Source of the DNA: Agromyces atrinae
GTDB taxonomy: Bacteria; Actinomycetota; Actinomycetes; Actinomycetales; Microbacteriaceae
Direction of reading: 5' to 3'
DNA: 64,000 bases
Assembly (NCBI RefSeq): GCF_013407835.1
Contig: NZ_JACCBI010000001.1
Coordinates: forward strand, 2,356,001 to 2,420,000
Within the stretch, counting starts at the first letter, position 1. The number at the start of each line of letters is the position of its first letter. The position numbers and the translations under genes are program-made. Below are positions 51,323 through 59,698 of the stretch, one piece after another. The notes under the pieces were generated by a model. That model was not told where the DNA came from. It saw only the letters and a list, made by a program, of their open reading frames with translations, and searched no databases.

Positions 51323-52317
51323 GCGTCGATCCCGTCGTTGAGCCAGCCGGCGAGCTCGGTCGCCCAGTACGTGAGCACGCCGTCGGCGCCGGCGCGCGTG
51401 ATGGCCGTGACCGACTCGATGACGGCGCGGCGCCGGTCGATCCAGCCGTGCATCGCGGCCGCCTCGATCATCGAGTACTCGCCCGACACCTGGTAGGCCC
51501 AGACGGGCACGTCGCTCGTCGCCGCGACATCCGCCAGCACATCGAGGTAGAAGCTCGCGGGCTTCACCATGACGATGTCGGCGCCCTCCTCGATGTCGAT
51601 GACGGCTTCGCGCACTCCCTCGCGGCCATTGCCGGGGTCGAGCTGGTACGCGCGCCGGTCGCCCTGGAGGGTCGACTCGACGGCGTCGCGGAACGGCCCG
51701 TAGAGAGCGGAGGCGTACTTCGCCGAGTACGCGAGGATCGCGGTGTCGACGAGGCCGGCCTCGTCGAGCGCCTCGCGCACGGCGGCGACCTGGCCGTCCA
51801 TCATTCCCGAGAGGCCGAGCAGCTGCGAGCCGGCGCGGGCCTGCTCGAGCGCCATCGCCTGGTAGCGCTCGAGGGTCGCATCGTTGTCGACGCGGCCGTC
51901 GGAGTCGAGGATGCCGCAGTGGCCGTGATCGGTGAACTCGTCGAGGCACAGGTCGGTCTGCACGACGATCGCGTCGCCGGCCTCCTCGCGCACGACCTGC
52001 GTCGCGAGGTTCAGGATGCCGCGCGGGTCGGTCGCCCCGGAGCCGCGCGCATCGCGCTCGGCGGGAACACCGAAGAGCATGACGCCGCCGACGCCGGCCT
52101 CGGCGGCCTCGGTCACGGCACGTCGCACGCTGTCGAGGCTGTGCTGCACGACGCCCGGCATCGAGCCGATCGGCATGGCCTCCTCGACGCCCTCGCGCAC
52201 GAAGAGCGGCAGGGTCAGGTCGGCGGGGTGCAGGCGCGTTTCGCGCACGGCCCGACGCAGAGCGGATGACTGGCGCAAGCGCCGCGGACGGACCCGGGGA
52301 ATCGGAGTGTCACTCAC
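51319..52317 (-). CDS. hemB: Delta-aminolevulinic acid dehydratase (porphobilinogen synthase)
   Basis: A 332-residue HemB that condenses two 5-aminolevulinates to porphobilinogen. Active-site lysines lie in [17 protein letters not shown] and [12 protein letters not shown], with the substrate-lid region between. The zinc-site region reads [18 protein letters not shown], with two Cys and His in place of three Cys. The GTG start at 52317 follows TAGGCT by six bases with no ribosome site, so the transcript is probably leaderless. Its promoter and start lie within the left direct repeat of the island, so the insertion occurred just upstream of hemB without removing its promoter. Confidence 0.96.
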   Translation of the reverse strand: MSDTPIPRVRPRRLRQSSALRRAVRETRLHPADLTLPLFVREGVEEAMPIGSMPGVVQHSLDSVRRAVTEAAEAGVGGVMLFGVPAERDARGSGATDPRGILNLATQVVREEAGDAIVVQTDLCLDEFTDHGHCGILDSDGRVDNDATLERYQAMALEQARAGSQLLGLSGMMDGQVAAVREALDEAGLVDTAILAYSAKYASALYGPFRDAVESTLQGDRRAYQLDPGNGREGVREAVIDIEEGADIVMVKPASFYLDVLADVAATSDVPVWAYQVSGEYSMIEAAAMHGWIDRRRAVIESVTAITRAGADGVLTYWATELAGWLNDGIDA

Positions 52318-52347
52318 CCGACCAGCCTACGCGCGCTCCCGGTAGGC
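52311..52347. repeat. Left 37-bp direct repeat flanking the accessory island
   Basis: These 37 bp match 62233-62269 at 32 positions (differences at repeat positions 6, 9, 10, 19, 28) in the same orientation. The left copy contains the hemB start codon (GTG, 52317) and its -10 box TAGGCT (minus strand, 52324-52329). It marks the left edge of the inserted region. Confidence 0.8.
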
Positions 52348-52740
52348 GGAGTCGGGTCAGATCGACTGGAGCTCGCGGCGGACGTCTCGTCGGAGACGTC
52401 TACGAGTGTGGCACTCCGATCGAGTACGAGACGGATCATCTAGCCGCGAGAACGTCAAGCGCCCGTTGATCGAAGACAGGTGCGCAGCCTGGTGACTCCG
52501 CCGAAACGCTGACCAGCTTGAGTTTCGACTGCGCCCTGTGAACCATGAGTTTCGAACGCCGGAATGCGGGGGTTCTGACCGCTCGAGACGAGGTGGTCAG
52601 AAACGATCGTTTCCGGCGTGATCCGTTCTGTCGTCCCGAAACGGGGTCCGTTAACGTTCACCCGAATCCCGATACGGCGGGGGTTCTCGGTCGGCTCGCG
52701 AACCGGCGTTGAGCCAGCGCCATACGGTAGTTCGGTTGGC
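52348..52740. other. Left island margin without a gene, hairpin and inverted motif
   Basis: I see no convincing gene in these roughly 390 bp. They hold a hairpin (GACGTCTC at 52381-52388 pairing with 52393-52400), an 8-bp inverted repeat TTCTGACC / GGTCAGAA (52573-52580, 52595-52602) and the 28-bp inverted-repeat copy A. Short open frames here have no recognised domains or ribosome sites. The stretch is probably decayed mobile-element DNA behind the DUF1254 gene. Confidence 0.6.
52590..52617 (+). repeat. 28-bp inverted repeat copy A (AAACGATCGTTT core)
   Basis: GAGGTGGTCAG followed by AAACGATCGTTTCCGGC. The reverse complement occurs at 60689-60716 with 26 of 28 identical positions, and 17 bases of it recur inverted in the palindrome at 54186-54215. 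The two 28-bp copies face each other across 8 kb like transposon ends. Confidence 0.7.
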
Positions 52741-54069
52741 CTATCTCTTGATGATCTTCGGCGGGGTGAAGTCTCCGGCAAGGGTTTCGGTAGTGGGCGA
52801 GTAGAGCCGGAGCATCGGGGCGAACGCTCCCTGTGGTGCAGGTAGCCAGTTCGCTTCGCGCTCGGTCCCCGGGGATGCGTACTGAATGTAGATGTCGAGT
52901 GAACCGTCAGGGTTGACGATCAGTGGGTCTCGGTCGCGAATCACGAAACGGTTCAGGGGGTTCGGGACCTGGAAGCCGTCGCCGTCGTACATCGTGAGGG
53001 ACCAGAAGGCATCCACGCCCGGCTGTTGGCCGGCGTCGAAGTGGAGCACGTAGTTGTGCTCTCCGGTGAACGGTTGACCGTCGGCGTCGACGAAGGCGTT
53101 GGGGTAGATCGCGTCCTCGGGCAGGTTTGCTCCGAGCCCGGCCATTGCGACAAGAGCGCGCACGCGATACGAGGTGCCGTACGTCCCGAACGACTGTTCC
53201 CAGTTCCACCCGTTTCGCACGATGCCGATGCTGGCTTCGGTCATCGCTTTCACGAGATCCTGCAGGGCCGTGTCTCGGGCTGCCGAGACGGCGGCAGTGG
53301 CAGCAGCGTCGAGCACCGCAGGGTTGAAGTCCTCGCCTGGCACGATCCCGATGGCGCGCATCCGGTGCAGGATCGGGTAGTCGTTAGCGTGCGGAGGGTT
53401 CTCTTTCAGCAACTCGGCAAAGAGTGTGAAGAACTCAACGCTGTTGAGCGCGTTCACCTGGTCTAGAGGCGGTGTCACATCATCCACGCGCGGGTCAACG
53501 GGTGCCGCAGAAGGCGTGCCTGATTCTTGGCCGTATGCGTCCATACGGGTGATGCGGTATTGGCCTTGGATGCGGTGAACTTCCGCGAAATCGTCGGGGC
53601 CGTTGCTCTGTGTGCGACCCATGACCCAGACGTGCGGCGTCGGTGCGACGATCAGGTCGAGTCCTCTGGGGACTTCGCCGCTCCACGCGGGTGGCGCGAT
53701 GAGGAAGTCGCGAGCTTCACCGAGGGTGTTTCGGCTGCCAGGAACGGCGAAGATGTCCGTCCACATGTCGAGCATGGGCGTGAGGTAGTACCGGTCAGGC
53801 GCATCGGGCGTGTGCAGAATCACAGGTCCGTCTCGGAGATCGAGCCACGCGAACGAGTAGAGCGTGTCGAAGTTGAAACGCACGACGTCCTTGGATTCTG
53901 CTGCGGGGTATTCCCGGGCGTGTGCGAACTGGTTTGCCGGTGCCCGCAACAACGCAGTATTCGCGTCCGGGACGTTCGTCATCTGGCGCCGCGTGAACTC
54001 CATCGTCACGAGCGGGTACGCGTACAGGTACGCGTCGACGGCAACCTTGCTGAGATCGAATTGCGACAT
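52741..54069 (-). CDS. DUF1254/DUF1214 domain protein
   Basis: A 442-residue protein of the DUF1254 (N-terminal) plus DUF1214 (C-terminal) family. Diagnostic blocks are DAYLYAYPLVTMEFTRRQM, VRFNFDTLYSFAWLDL, YLTPMLDMWTDIFAVPGSR, FDAGQQPGVDAFWSLTMYDGDGF and NPDGSLDIYIQYASPG. It has no signal peptide. The biochemical role of the family is not established; members occur near stress and degradation genes. The start at 54069 has GGGAGAA upstream. Its base composition is less extreme than hemB's, fitting its place in the island. A 30-bp palindrome lies 117 bp upstream. Confidence 0.9.
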   Translation of the reverse strand: MSQFDLSKVAVDAYLYAYPLVTMEFTRRQMTNVPDANTALLRAPANQFAHAREYPAAESKDVVRFNFDTLYSFAWLDLRDGPVILHTPDAPDRYYLTPMLDMWTDIFAVPGSRNTLGEARDFLIAPPAWSGEVPRGLDLIVAPTPHVWVMGRTQSNGPDDFAEVHRIQGQYRITRMDAYGQESGTPSAAPVDPRVDDVTPPLDQVNALNSVEFFTLFAELLKENPPHANDYPILHRMRAIGIVPGEDFNPAVLDAAATAAVSAARDTALQDLVKAMTEASIGIVRNGWNWEQSFGTYGTSYRVRALVAMAGLGANLPEDAIYPNAFVDADGQPFTGEHNYVLHFDAGQQPGVDAFWSLTMYDGDGFQVPNPLNRFVIRDRDPLIVNPDGSLDIYIQYASPGTEREANWLPAPQGAFAPMLRLYSPTTETLAGDFTPPKIIKR

Positions 54070-54185
54070 TAAGTTATTCTCCCTGGCTCCCTGGTACCTC
54101 GAAGACTAGGGTGAACCGCGCTCCCGAGGCCACAGTTCCGAATGGCGCAGCCCGCAACCACCGATGTCAGAAAGGTGCGCGCCTG

Positions 54186-54215
54186 GCCTGCCGGAAACGA
54201 TCGTTTACGGCAGGC
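54186..54215. repeat. 30-bp near-perfect palindrome, motif copy B
   Basis: GCCTGCCGGAAACGA is followed directly by TCGTTTACGGCAGGC, a 15+15 palindrome with one mismatch. Its core AAACGATCGTTT is shared with copies A and C. It lies between the DUF1254 start and the IS5-like element, 28 bp from the latter, and may be an operator or a relic of an element end. Confidence 0.7.
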
Positions 54216-54294
54216 GCACGAGTTCTCGTCGGACTCGCACCGCTAGGGCGTGTTGATCAAGAGGTTCCGCTCCTCGGTGGGTGAGTCTTGAACG

Positions 54295-55180
54295 GTGACG
54301 CGACAGGAAATCTCTGACGAGGCGTGGGCCGTGATGGAGCCGTTGATGCCGACGGTGACCGGTCGGTCGCGGCCGTGGACGGATCACCGGCTCGCTATCG
54401 AGGGGATGGCGTGGAAGTACCGGACCGGTGCGCCGTGGCGTGACGTTCCGGAACGGTTCGGGAAGTGGAACTCGATCTACAAGCGGTTCAACCGGTGGGC
54501 CGGGGACGGCACCTGGCAGAAGCTGCTCACCTAGGTGCAGAAGCAGGCCGACGCCGCTGGGGAAATCGACTGGGTCGTCTCGATCGACTCCACGATCGCG
54601 CGCGTGCATCAGCACGGCGCGACCCTCGCCCGGGACACAGGGGGCTGTGCCGAATCACAAGAATCCGTGGTCCGAGCCGCCTGATCACGGGATCGGACGC
54701 TCCCGCGGCGGGCTGACGACCAAACTGCACCTGGTCTGCGACGGCCGCGGCCGGCCGCTGAGCATGATGATCACCGCCGGGAACATCAACGACACCACGA
54801 TGATGAGCGCGGTGCTGGAGAACATCCGCGTTCCCCGCGACGGGAAGGGCCGCCCCCGCACCCGCCCCGACCGGGTGCTCGCCGACAAGGGGTACCCCTC
54901 AAGGGCGAACCGCGCCTGGCTCCGCGACCGGAGGATCGCGGCGACCATCCCCGAGCGGGACGACCAGATCGCGCACCGCCGCAAGAAGCCGGGCCGGCCG
55001 ATCGCTTTCGGCGACAAGCAGAAGGAACGCTACAAGGGACGCAACGTCGTAGAACGCTGCTTCAACCGTCTCAAGCAGTGGCGCGGCATCGCGATGCGCT
55101 CGGACAAACTCGCCCGCAACTACCGAGCCGCCGTCAGCCTCGCCGCGGCGCTGATCTGGATCAAGACCGATCTCCGCTGA
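54295..55180 (+). pseudogene. IS5-family transposase, nonsense codon and frameshift
   Basis: The DDE transposase is spread over two frames. The first part starts TRQEISDEAWAVMEPLMP and runs to a TAG at 54532-54534, continuing in frame with EIDWVVSIDSTIARVHQHGA (first catalytic Asp). After LARDTG the frame changes at a G5 run (54640-54644); the second frame gives AVPNHKNPWSEPP, RPDRVLADKGYPSRA (second Asp) and GRNVVERCFNRLKQWRG (Glu). An amber stop plus a one-base shift in a homopolymer show real inactivation rather than programmed frameshifting. Confidence 0.85.
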
Positions 55181-55490
55181 GCGCTTCGCGCTCCTGCAGC
55201 GTGCGCTCAAGCTGTCCCACCGTCGGCGCACCCGCAAAGCCGCGCTCGGTCAGATAGACCCTGCACGCCAAGTCGGCAGTGTTCCCCTGGGACGGGAACA
55301 AGTCCTGACCGTCTAGAAGAATCGTGGGCGAGCCCGCGAAACCAGAGCTCACCGCCTCAGCCTCGGTGCGGATCAACACGAACTCCACCGGAACATCGCC
55401 CCGTCCGATCGAGTCGAGCACCAGCCGTACTCGATCGCCCGCCTCCTGCCAATTCGGGCAATCCTCGATATGCAGCACCTGGATCTTCAC
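55161..55490 (-). CDS. Thioredoxin-fold 'DF family' (seleno)protein-like
   Basis: A 109-residue thioredoxin-like protein. Its start LHIEDCPNW has the Cys (residue 11) where the family has a redox Cys or selenocysteine. It ends SGFAGSPTILLDGQDLFP ... LACRVYLTERGFAGAPTVGQLERTL, the conserved tail of small actinobacterial proteins often found in mercury or copper islands. The GTG at 55490 is preferred over a longer start at 55550 that would lie inside the IS inverted repeat. It overlaps the 3' end of the dead transposase and lies inside the inverted repeats, so it travelled with the element. A redox or metal-handling role is inferred. Confidence 0.72.
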   Translation of the reverse strand: MKIQVLHIEDCPNWQEAGDRVRLVLDSIGRGDVPVEFVLIRTEAEAVSSGFAGSPTILLDGQDLFPSQGNTADLACRVYLTERGFAGAPTVGQLERTLQEREALSGDRS

Positions 55491-55592
55491 ACGCCCATTC
55501 TCCCACGCAACTCGCGGCGGCTGGCCGCCCCGCACCTTCTTGATCAACACGCCCTAGAGCTACCAGTCACGCGGGAATGCACACGACTGGCC

Positions 55593-55621
55593 TTGAGTTG
55601 GATACCCCCAGGGGGTATTTT
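55593..55621 (+). promoter_or_regulatory. csoR promoter with CsoR operator in the spacer
   Basis: A -35 TTGAGT (55593-55598) and a -10 TATTTT (55616-55621) are separated by 17 bp. ATACCCCCAGGGGGTAT (55602-55618), a perfect 8+1+8 palindrome typical for CsoR/RcnR family operators, covers the spacer and touches the -10. Repression by apo-CsoR and release by Cu(I) is expected. Confidence 0.88.
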
Positions 55622-55627
55622 TTAATC

Positions 55628-55909
55628 ATGAACGGGTACACCGACAACAAGGCTGATCTGCGTAAGCGGTTGAGTCGCGTCGAGGGTCAGGTGCGAGGGA
55701 TCGCACGGATGGTCGACGAAGACAAGTACTGCATCGACATCCTCACGCAGGTTTCTGCAGCGACGAAAGCGCTCGAAACGGTGGCGTTGTCGCTGCTGAG
55801 CGATCATCTGAGTCATTGCGTCGCCGAGGCCAGCGCTGAGGGCGGCGAAGTCGCGGCAGAGAAGGTCCGCGAGGCTAACGAAGCCATTGCCCGCCTGGTC
55901 CGTTCATAA
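55628..55909 (+). CDS. csoR: Copper-sensing transcriptional repressor CsoR
   Basis: A 93-residue DUF156/CsoR repressor with an all-helical fold. The Cu(I) ligands C35, H60 and C64 show the exact C-x24-H-x3-C spacing of CsoR, in YCIDILTQV and DHLSHCV; RVEGQVRGIARM is the DNA-contacting N-terminal helix. The ATG at 55628 is only seven bases after the -10, so the mRNA may be leaderless. It is the first gene of the copper cluster (csoR, HMA protein, copB), autoregulated through its own operator. Confidence 0.95.
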   Translation: MNGYTDNKADLRKRLSRVEGQVRGIARMVDEDKYCIDILTQVSAATKALETVALSLLSDHLSHCVAEASAEGGEVAAEKVREANEAIARLVRS

Positions 55910-55941
55910 CCGCCACGTCTGTCTACTTGAAGGAGCACACG

Positions 55942-56268
55942 ATGACTGATCGCATTGAACTTGGCCTGAAGGACGAGAACGCTGGCTGCGCGTGCTGTGC
56001 CGTTCCATCGAACACCGAGGCATCCACACCCACTGCGGCCTCGTCTTCCTCGGAAGAGGTTTTGGTTGCGGGTATGACGTGCTCGCATTGCGTGTCGAGC
56101 GTCAGTGACGAACTGACGGCTGTGGACGGTGTCGAGTCCGTCGACGTCGACTTGAACGCCGGCGGCATCTCCCGCGTGACCATCCACAGCGCAGCACCGG
56201 TCGATCCTGCTGCTGTGAGGGCTGCGGTCGAAGAGGCCGGCTATACCCTCGCGACCAGCCAGGCCTGA
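55942..56268 (+). CDS. Heavy-metal-associated (HMA) domain protein, CopZ-like
   Basis: A 108-residue protein. Residues 38-108 form an HMA domain with the Cu(I) motif GMTCSHC (C47, C50) and the ferredoxin-like beta-alpha pattern. An N-terminal extension carries a second cysteine cluster (GCACCAV, C16, C18, C19) not present in standard CopZ. It follows csoR and precedes the ATPase, and has the ribosome site GAAGGAG. It likely buffers or delivers Cu(I) to the ATPase. The extra cysteine cluster suggests a second metal site. Confidence 0.88.
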   Translation: MTDRIELGLKDENAGCACCAVPSNTEASTPTAASSSSEEVLVAGMTCSHCVSSVSDELTAVDGVESVDVDLNAGGISRVTIHSAAPVDPAAVRAAVEEAGYTLATSQA

Positions 56269-56322
56269 GTCGCTAACTGTCTGCACCCGGCTCGACCGGG
56301 CGCATCCGAGCAAGGAGTTCCG

Positions 56323-58443
56323 ATGAGCCAGCATGACGAACATAGCCATCACGCCGCGCACGAGAACCACGGCAGCGCGCCGACAACGGAGCATGACCAC
56401 GCGGCGATGAGCCACGATCACGACACTTCGCCAGAACATAGCGGCCATGGTGGTCACAGCGGACATGGTGGCCACGGTGATCATGTGGGCCAGTTCCGGC
56501 GGTTGTTCTGGATCATGCTGATCCTCGCGGTCCCGGTTGTCGGGTTCTCGATGCTGTTCTCGATGCTGCTCGGATACCCACTGCCAGACACCGCCTGGGT
56601 CGGGTGGATCTCCCCGGTTCTCGGAACCGTCATGTATGTGTGGGGCGGTGCCCCGTTCCTCACCGGCGCGGTGAGTGAGCTTCGCGCCCGTAAGCCCGGG
56701 ATGATGCTGCTGATCGCCCTCGCGATCACGGTGGCGTTCCTCGCGTCATGGGGTGCGAGTCTGGGCCTGTTGCACCACGAGTTGGATTTCTGGTGGGAGC
56801 TGGCCCTGCTGATCGTGATCATGCTGCTTGGTCACTGGATCGAGATGCGCTCTCTCGCGCAGACCACCTCGGCACTGGATTCCCTTGCCGCTCTGCTGCC
56901 CGATGAGGCGGAGAAGGTAGAGGGCGACACGACAACCACTGTCGCGCCTGCTGACTTGCTGGTGGGGGATGTCGTGGTGGTGCGCCCCGGCGGGCGGGTC
57001 CCCGCGGACGGGCGGATCGTGCAGGGCTCGGCGAGCATGGACGAGTCGATGATCACTGGCGAGTCCCGGCCGGTGCGCCGTAGCGACGGCGATCGGGTGA
57101 TCGCCGGCACGGTCGCGACCGATTCTGGTGTGCGGGTGGAGATCACTGCGATCGGTGAGGACACTGCTCTGGCGGGGATTCAGAAGCTAGTGACCGAGGC
57201 GCAGAGTTCGTCGTCGCGGGCGCAACGGCTCGCGGATAAGGCGGCGGGGTGGTTGTTCTGGTTCGCGCTCGGCGCTGCCGCGATCACCGCGATCGTGTGG
57301 ACGGTCGTCGGCCAGCCCGACGCCGCGGTGATCCGCACGATCACCGTGCTCGTGATCGCCTGCCCGCACGCTCTCGGCTTGGCGATCCCACTGGTTGTGT
57401 CGATCGCGACGGAGCGCGCCGCCCGTGGGGGTGTGCTGATCAAGGATCGTCTCGCGCTGGAGAGCATGCGTACCGTCGACACGGTCCTGTTCGACAAGAC
57501 CGGCACCCTCACTAAGGGCACCCCCGCCGTTACCGCGATCGACCCCGTCTCCGGCACCGATTCCGACCAGTTGCTGGCGTGGGCTGCGGCCGCGGAAGCG
57601 GACTCCGAGCACCCCCTCGCCCGCGCGATCGTGAACGCGGCCAAGGAGAAGAACCTCACCGTTCCCGCGTCCTCTGACTTCGAGTCGTCCCCGGCTGTCG
57701 GAGTTCGTGCGCGTGTCGATGGACACGTTATGCAAGTCGGTGGACCGTACATGCTCGAGCAGGAGAACGCCCACGAGCTGCCGGTTGCCGACGAGTGGCG
57801 CAATGAGGGTGCGATCATCCTCCACGTCCTCGTCGACGGCAAGGTTGCGGGCGCTCTACGCCTGGCAGACGAGATCCGCTCCGAGTCGCGTCACGCAGTC
57901 GAGGCCCTCCATGAGCGCGGTGTGCAGGTGGTCATGATCACCGGTGATGCCGATGCGGTCGCCGCCTCCGTGGCGGGCGAGCTGGGCATCGATCGTTACT
58001 TCGCCGGGGTGCGACCGGAGGACAAGGCCTCGAAGGTCAAAGAGCTGCAAGGCGAAGGCCGGAAGGTCGCGATGGTCGGAGACGGTGTGAACGATGCGCC
58101 TGCGCTCGCGCAGGCGGATGTCGGTATCGCCATCGGTGCGGGAACGGATGTCGCGATCGCCTCCGCCGGCGTCATCCTCGCCAGCGACGACCCCCGGTCG
58201 GTGCTCTCGGTGATCGAACTGTCCCGAGCCAGCTACCGGAAGATGAAGCAGAACCTCTGGTGGGCCGCCGGCTACAACCTCCTCTCCGTCCCGCTCGCAG
58301 CAGGCGTACTCGCCCCCATCGGTTTCGTGCTCCCGATGTCCGTGGGTGCCGTGCTGATGTCGTTGTCGACCATCGTCGTCGCGCTCAACGCGCAGCTGCT
58401 GCGCCGGCTGGACCTGCGCCCCGACGCAGTGGCCAGCAAGTAG
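56323..58443 (+). CDS. copB: Copper-translocating P-type ATPase, CopB type
   Basis: A 706-residue P1B-3-type ATPase. The N-terminus (1-55) is His-rich (SHHAAHENH, GHGGHSGHGGHGDH) rather than an HMA domain. The transmembrane metal motif is CPH at 347-349, distinguishing CopB from the CPC-type CopA. Asp391 in DKTGTLTKG is phosphorylated; GDGVNDAP is the hinge. It has the usual eight helices. CopB pumps Cu(II)/Ag(I) or Cu(I) out of the cell. It follows the HMA gene by about 55 bp, and the cluster is under the CsoR operator. Confidence 0.95.
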   Translation: MSQHDEHSHHAAHENHGSAPTTEHDHAAMSHDHDTSPEHSGHGGHSGHGGHGDHVGQFRRLFWIMLILAVPVVGFSMLFSMLLGYPLPDTAWVGWISPVLGTVMYVWGGAPFLTGAVSELRARKPGMMLLIALAITVAFLASWGASLGLLHHELDFWWELALLIVIMLLGHWIEMRSLAQTTSALDSLAALLPDEAEKVEGDTTTTVAPADLLVGDVVVVRPGGRVPADGRIVQGSASMDESMITGESRPVRRSDGDRVIAGTVATDSGVRVEITAIGEDTALAGIQKLVTEAQSSSSRAQRLADKAAGWLFWFALGAAAITAIVWTVVGQPDAAVIRTITVLVIACPHALGLAIPLVVSIATERAARGGVLIKDRLALESMRTVDTVLFDKTGTLTKGTPAVTAIDPVSGTDSDQLLAWAAAAEADSEHPLARAIVNAAKEKNLTVPASSDFESSPAVGVRARVDGHVMQVGGPYMLEQENAHELPVADEWRNEGAIILHVLVDGKVAGALRLADEIRSESRHAVEALHERGVQVVMITGDADAVAASVAGELGIDRYFAGVRPEDKASKVKELQGEGRKVAMVGDGVNDAPALAQADVGIAIGAGTDVAIASAGVILASDDPRSVLSVIELSRASYRKMKQNLWWAAGYNLLSVPLAAGVLAPIGFVLPMSVGAVLMSLSTIVVALNAQLLRRLDLRPDAVASK

Positions 58444-58494
58444 CAAGAAACAGTCGGGACGACGGACGTAGGCTGAGAGGAACGGGAGGTGAGT

Positions 58495-58956
58495 ATGTCG
58501 CTGATCAACGTCGCACAACAGGTGCGGGGACCGCGCACGCTCACTCACACCGTCTTGGCCGTCATCGCGGTCGCCGTGGGCATCATCGCCGGCCTGCTGG
58601 CGATGCACTCCTTCAACTCGCACGCGACAACTGCCGGCCACCACGACACCGTCGCTGTCAGCACTCAAGCCGGAGCGTCCGACCATCATCGCGATGCGTC
58701 CGCTTCCGCCGTCTTGCCGGACTCACCGCAAGTGGACGCGGGATGCGCGACGTGCGGGGGCACGGACTCGATGACGTGGATGGCGTGCGTCCTCGCGCTC
58801 CTGGTCGCCACAATCCTGCTCGGACGGATCGGGCTCGGCTGGCGGCACTCGACACTGATCGAAATGCTCACGGCCGCGACGACGCGCTGGCCCGCCCGCG
58901 CTCACGCCCTCCCGCCACCCCCCTCTCTCACGGTCCTCTGCATCAGTCGCACGTGA
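58495..58956 (+). CDS. DUF6153-like membrane protein of copper islands
   Basis: A 153-residue protein: an N-terminal membrane helix (AVIAVAVGIIAGLLAMHSF), an external Ser/His-rich part with GHHDTV and DHHRDASAS, a CxxC motif (CATCGG), a second helix (WMACVLALLVATILLGRI) and the conserved C-terminal VLCISRT, which is typical of DUF6153 proteins found in actinobacterial copper clusters. The ATG at 58495 has GGGAGG ahead of it. Its function is unknown; copper handling at the membrane is inferred from the His/Cys content and context. Confidence 0.8.
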   Translation: MSLINVAQQVRGPRTLTHTVLAVIAVAVGIIAGLLAMHSFNSHATTAGHHDTVAVSTQAGASDHHRDASASAVLPDSPQVDAGCATCGGTDSMTWMACVLALLVATILLGRIGLGWRHSTLIEMLTAATTRWPARAHALPPPPSLTVLCISRT

Positions 58957-59038
58957 TGGCGCGCTAGCCCGCTCTGCGGGCACGCACCCCTGGCACCGGC
59001 AGTAGCCGGGCCTCATCACCGACCCTTGGAGAACACTC

Positions 59039-59638
59039 ATGAAGATTCGACCCGCGGCGATCGCCGCACTCACCCTCACAGCTCTGCTCGCTCTCACCGG
59101 CTGCGCCGGAAACACCGGTTCCGGCGACGGCATGGAAGGCATGGACCACGGCGGAAGCTCGTCCGCACCCGCCGACACAGCCGACGCGAATGACGCCGAC
59201 ATCATGTTCGCCAGCATGATGAAGGAGCACCACGCGCAGGCCATCGAAATGTCCGACGTCCTTCTCAGCAAGGACGGCGTCGATGAACGCGTCGTTGCTC
59301 TCGCGGAAGAGATCAAGGCCGCTCAGGAGCCGGAGATCCAGAAGATGGATCAGTGGCTTGAAGACTGGGGCGCGGAGATGGACAGCATGGAGGGCATGGA
59401 TCACGGCGACGGCATGATGTCCGAGGAAGACATGCAGGCCCTCGAAGATGCCACCGGTCCCGATGCGGGGCGTCTGTTCCTCGAGCAGATGATCCAGCAC
59501 CACGAGGGCGCTGTCGACATGGCACAGGAAGAAGTCGACAACGGTCAGAACAGCGACGCCGTCGCACTCGCTGAGACGATCATCGACGCGCAGACCGAAG
59601 AGATCGCCACCATGAAGGAGATCCTCGCAACCCTGTGA
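59039..59638 (+). CDS. DUF305 family lipoprotein
   Basis: A 199-residue lipoprotein: lipobox LTGC (Cys about residue 22), a Met/His-rich linker (MEGMDHGGSS) and a DUF305 domain of ferritin-like helical duplicated type with motifs MMKEHHAQAIEM and MIQHHEGAVDM. Methionine-rich stretches (MDSMEGMDHGDGMM) suggest Cu(I) or Ag(I) binding. DUF305 proteins are common in metal-resistance islands and are thought to bind metals outside the membrane. Located after copB and ended by a strong hairpin. Confidence 0.9.
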   Translation: MKIRPAAIAALTLTALLALTGCAGNTGSGDGMEGMDHGGSSSAPADTADANDADIMFASMMKEHHAQAIEMSDVLLSKDGVDERVVALAEEIKAAQEPEIQKMDQWLEDWGAEMDSMEGMDHGDGMMSEEDMQALEDATGPDAGRLFLEQMIQHHEGAVDMAQEEVDNGQNSDAVALAETIIDAQTEEIATMKEILATL

Positions 59639-59643
59639 TCCAT

Positions 59644-59676
59644 TGGGTGGGGTGCGGGACTCCCGCACCCCACCCA
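59644..59676 (+). terminator. 15-bp stem terminator after the DUF305 gene
   Basis: TGGGTGGGGTGCGGG (59644-59658) pairs perfectly with 59662-59676 around a 3-base loop. It ends the csoR-copB-DUF305 transcript just behind the lipoprotein gene. Confidence 0.85.
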
Positions 59677-59698
59677 GTGATCTGTTGCGCACACCATC

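Larger units (their letters stand above)
54243..55557. mobile_element. IS5-like element with CTAG flanks and a passenger gene
   Basis: CTAGGGCGTGTTGATCAAG (54243-54261) returns as an exact reverse complement at 55539-55557. The outer CTAG on each side fits the 4-bp target duplication of IS5-family elements, leaving an element of 1,307 bp (54247-55553) with 15-bp perfect inner repeats. It holds a transposase pseudogene (54295-55180) and, opposite to it, a thioredoxin-fold gene (55161-55490) that is not normally part of such an element. The transposase is dead, so the element cannot move itself now. Confidence 0.82.

Noticed and set aside
52455..52781. A 108-codon minus-strand frame behind the DUF1254 gene
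   Set aside because: It crosses inverted repeat A and the DUF1254 3' end in another frame, with no domain.
54532..54645. Programmed frameshifting of the IS5-like transposase
   Set aside because: Programmed shifts occur in some IS5-family elements, but here an in-frame TAG lies about 100 bases before the shift, so the gene is inactivated.
55161..55550. The longer start (55550) for the thioredoxin-fold gene
   Set aside because: It would place the start codon within the IS inverted repeat, while the GTG at 55490 begins exactly at the conserved first strand of the fold.
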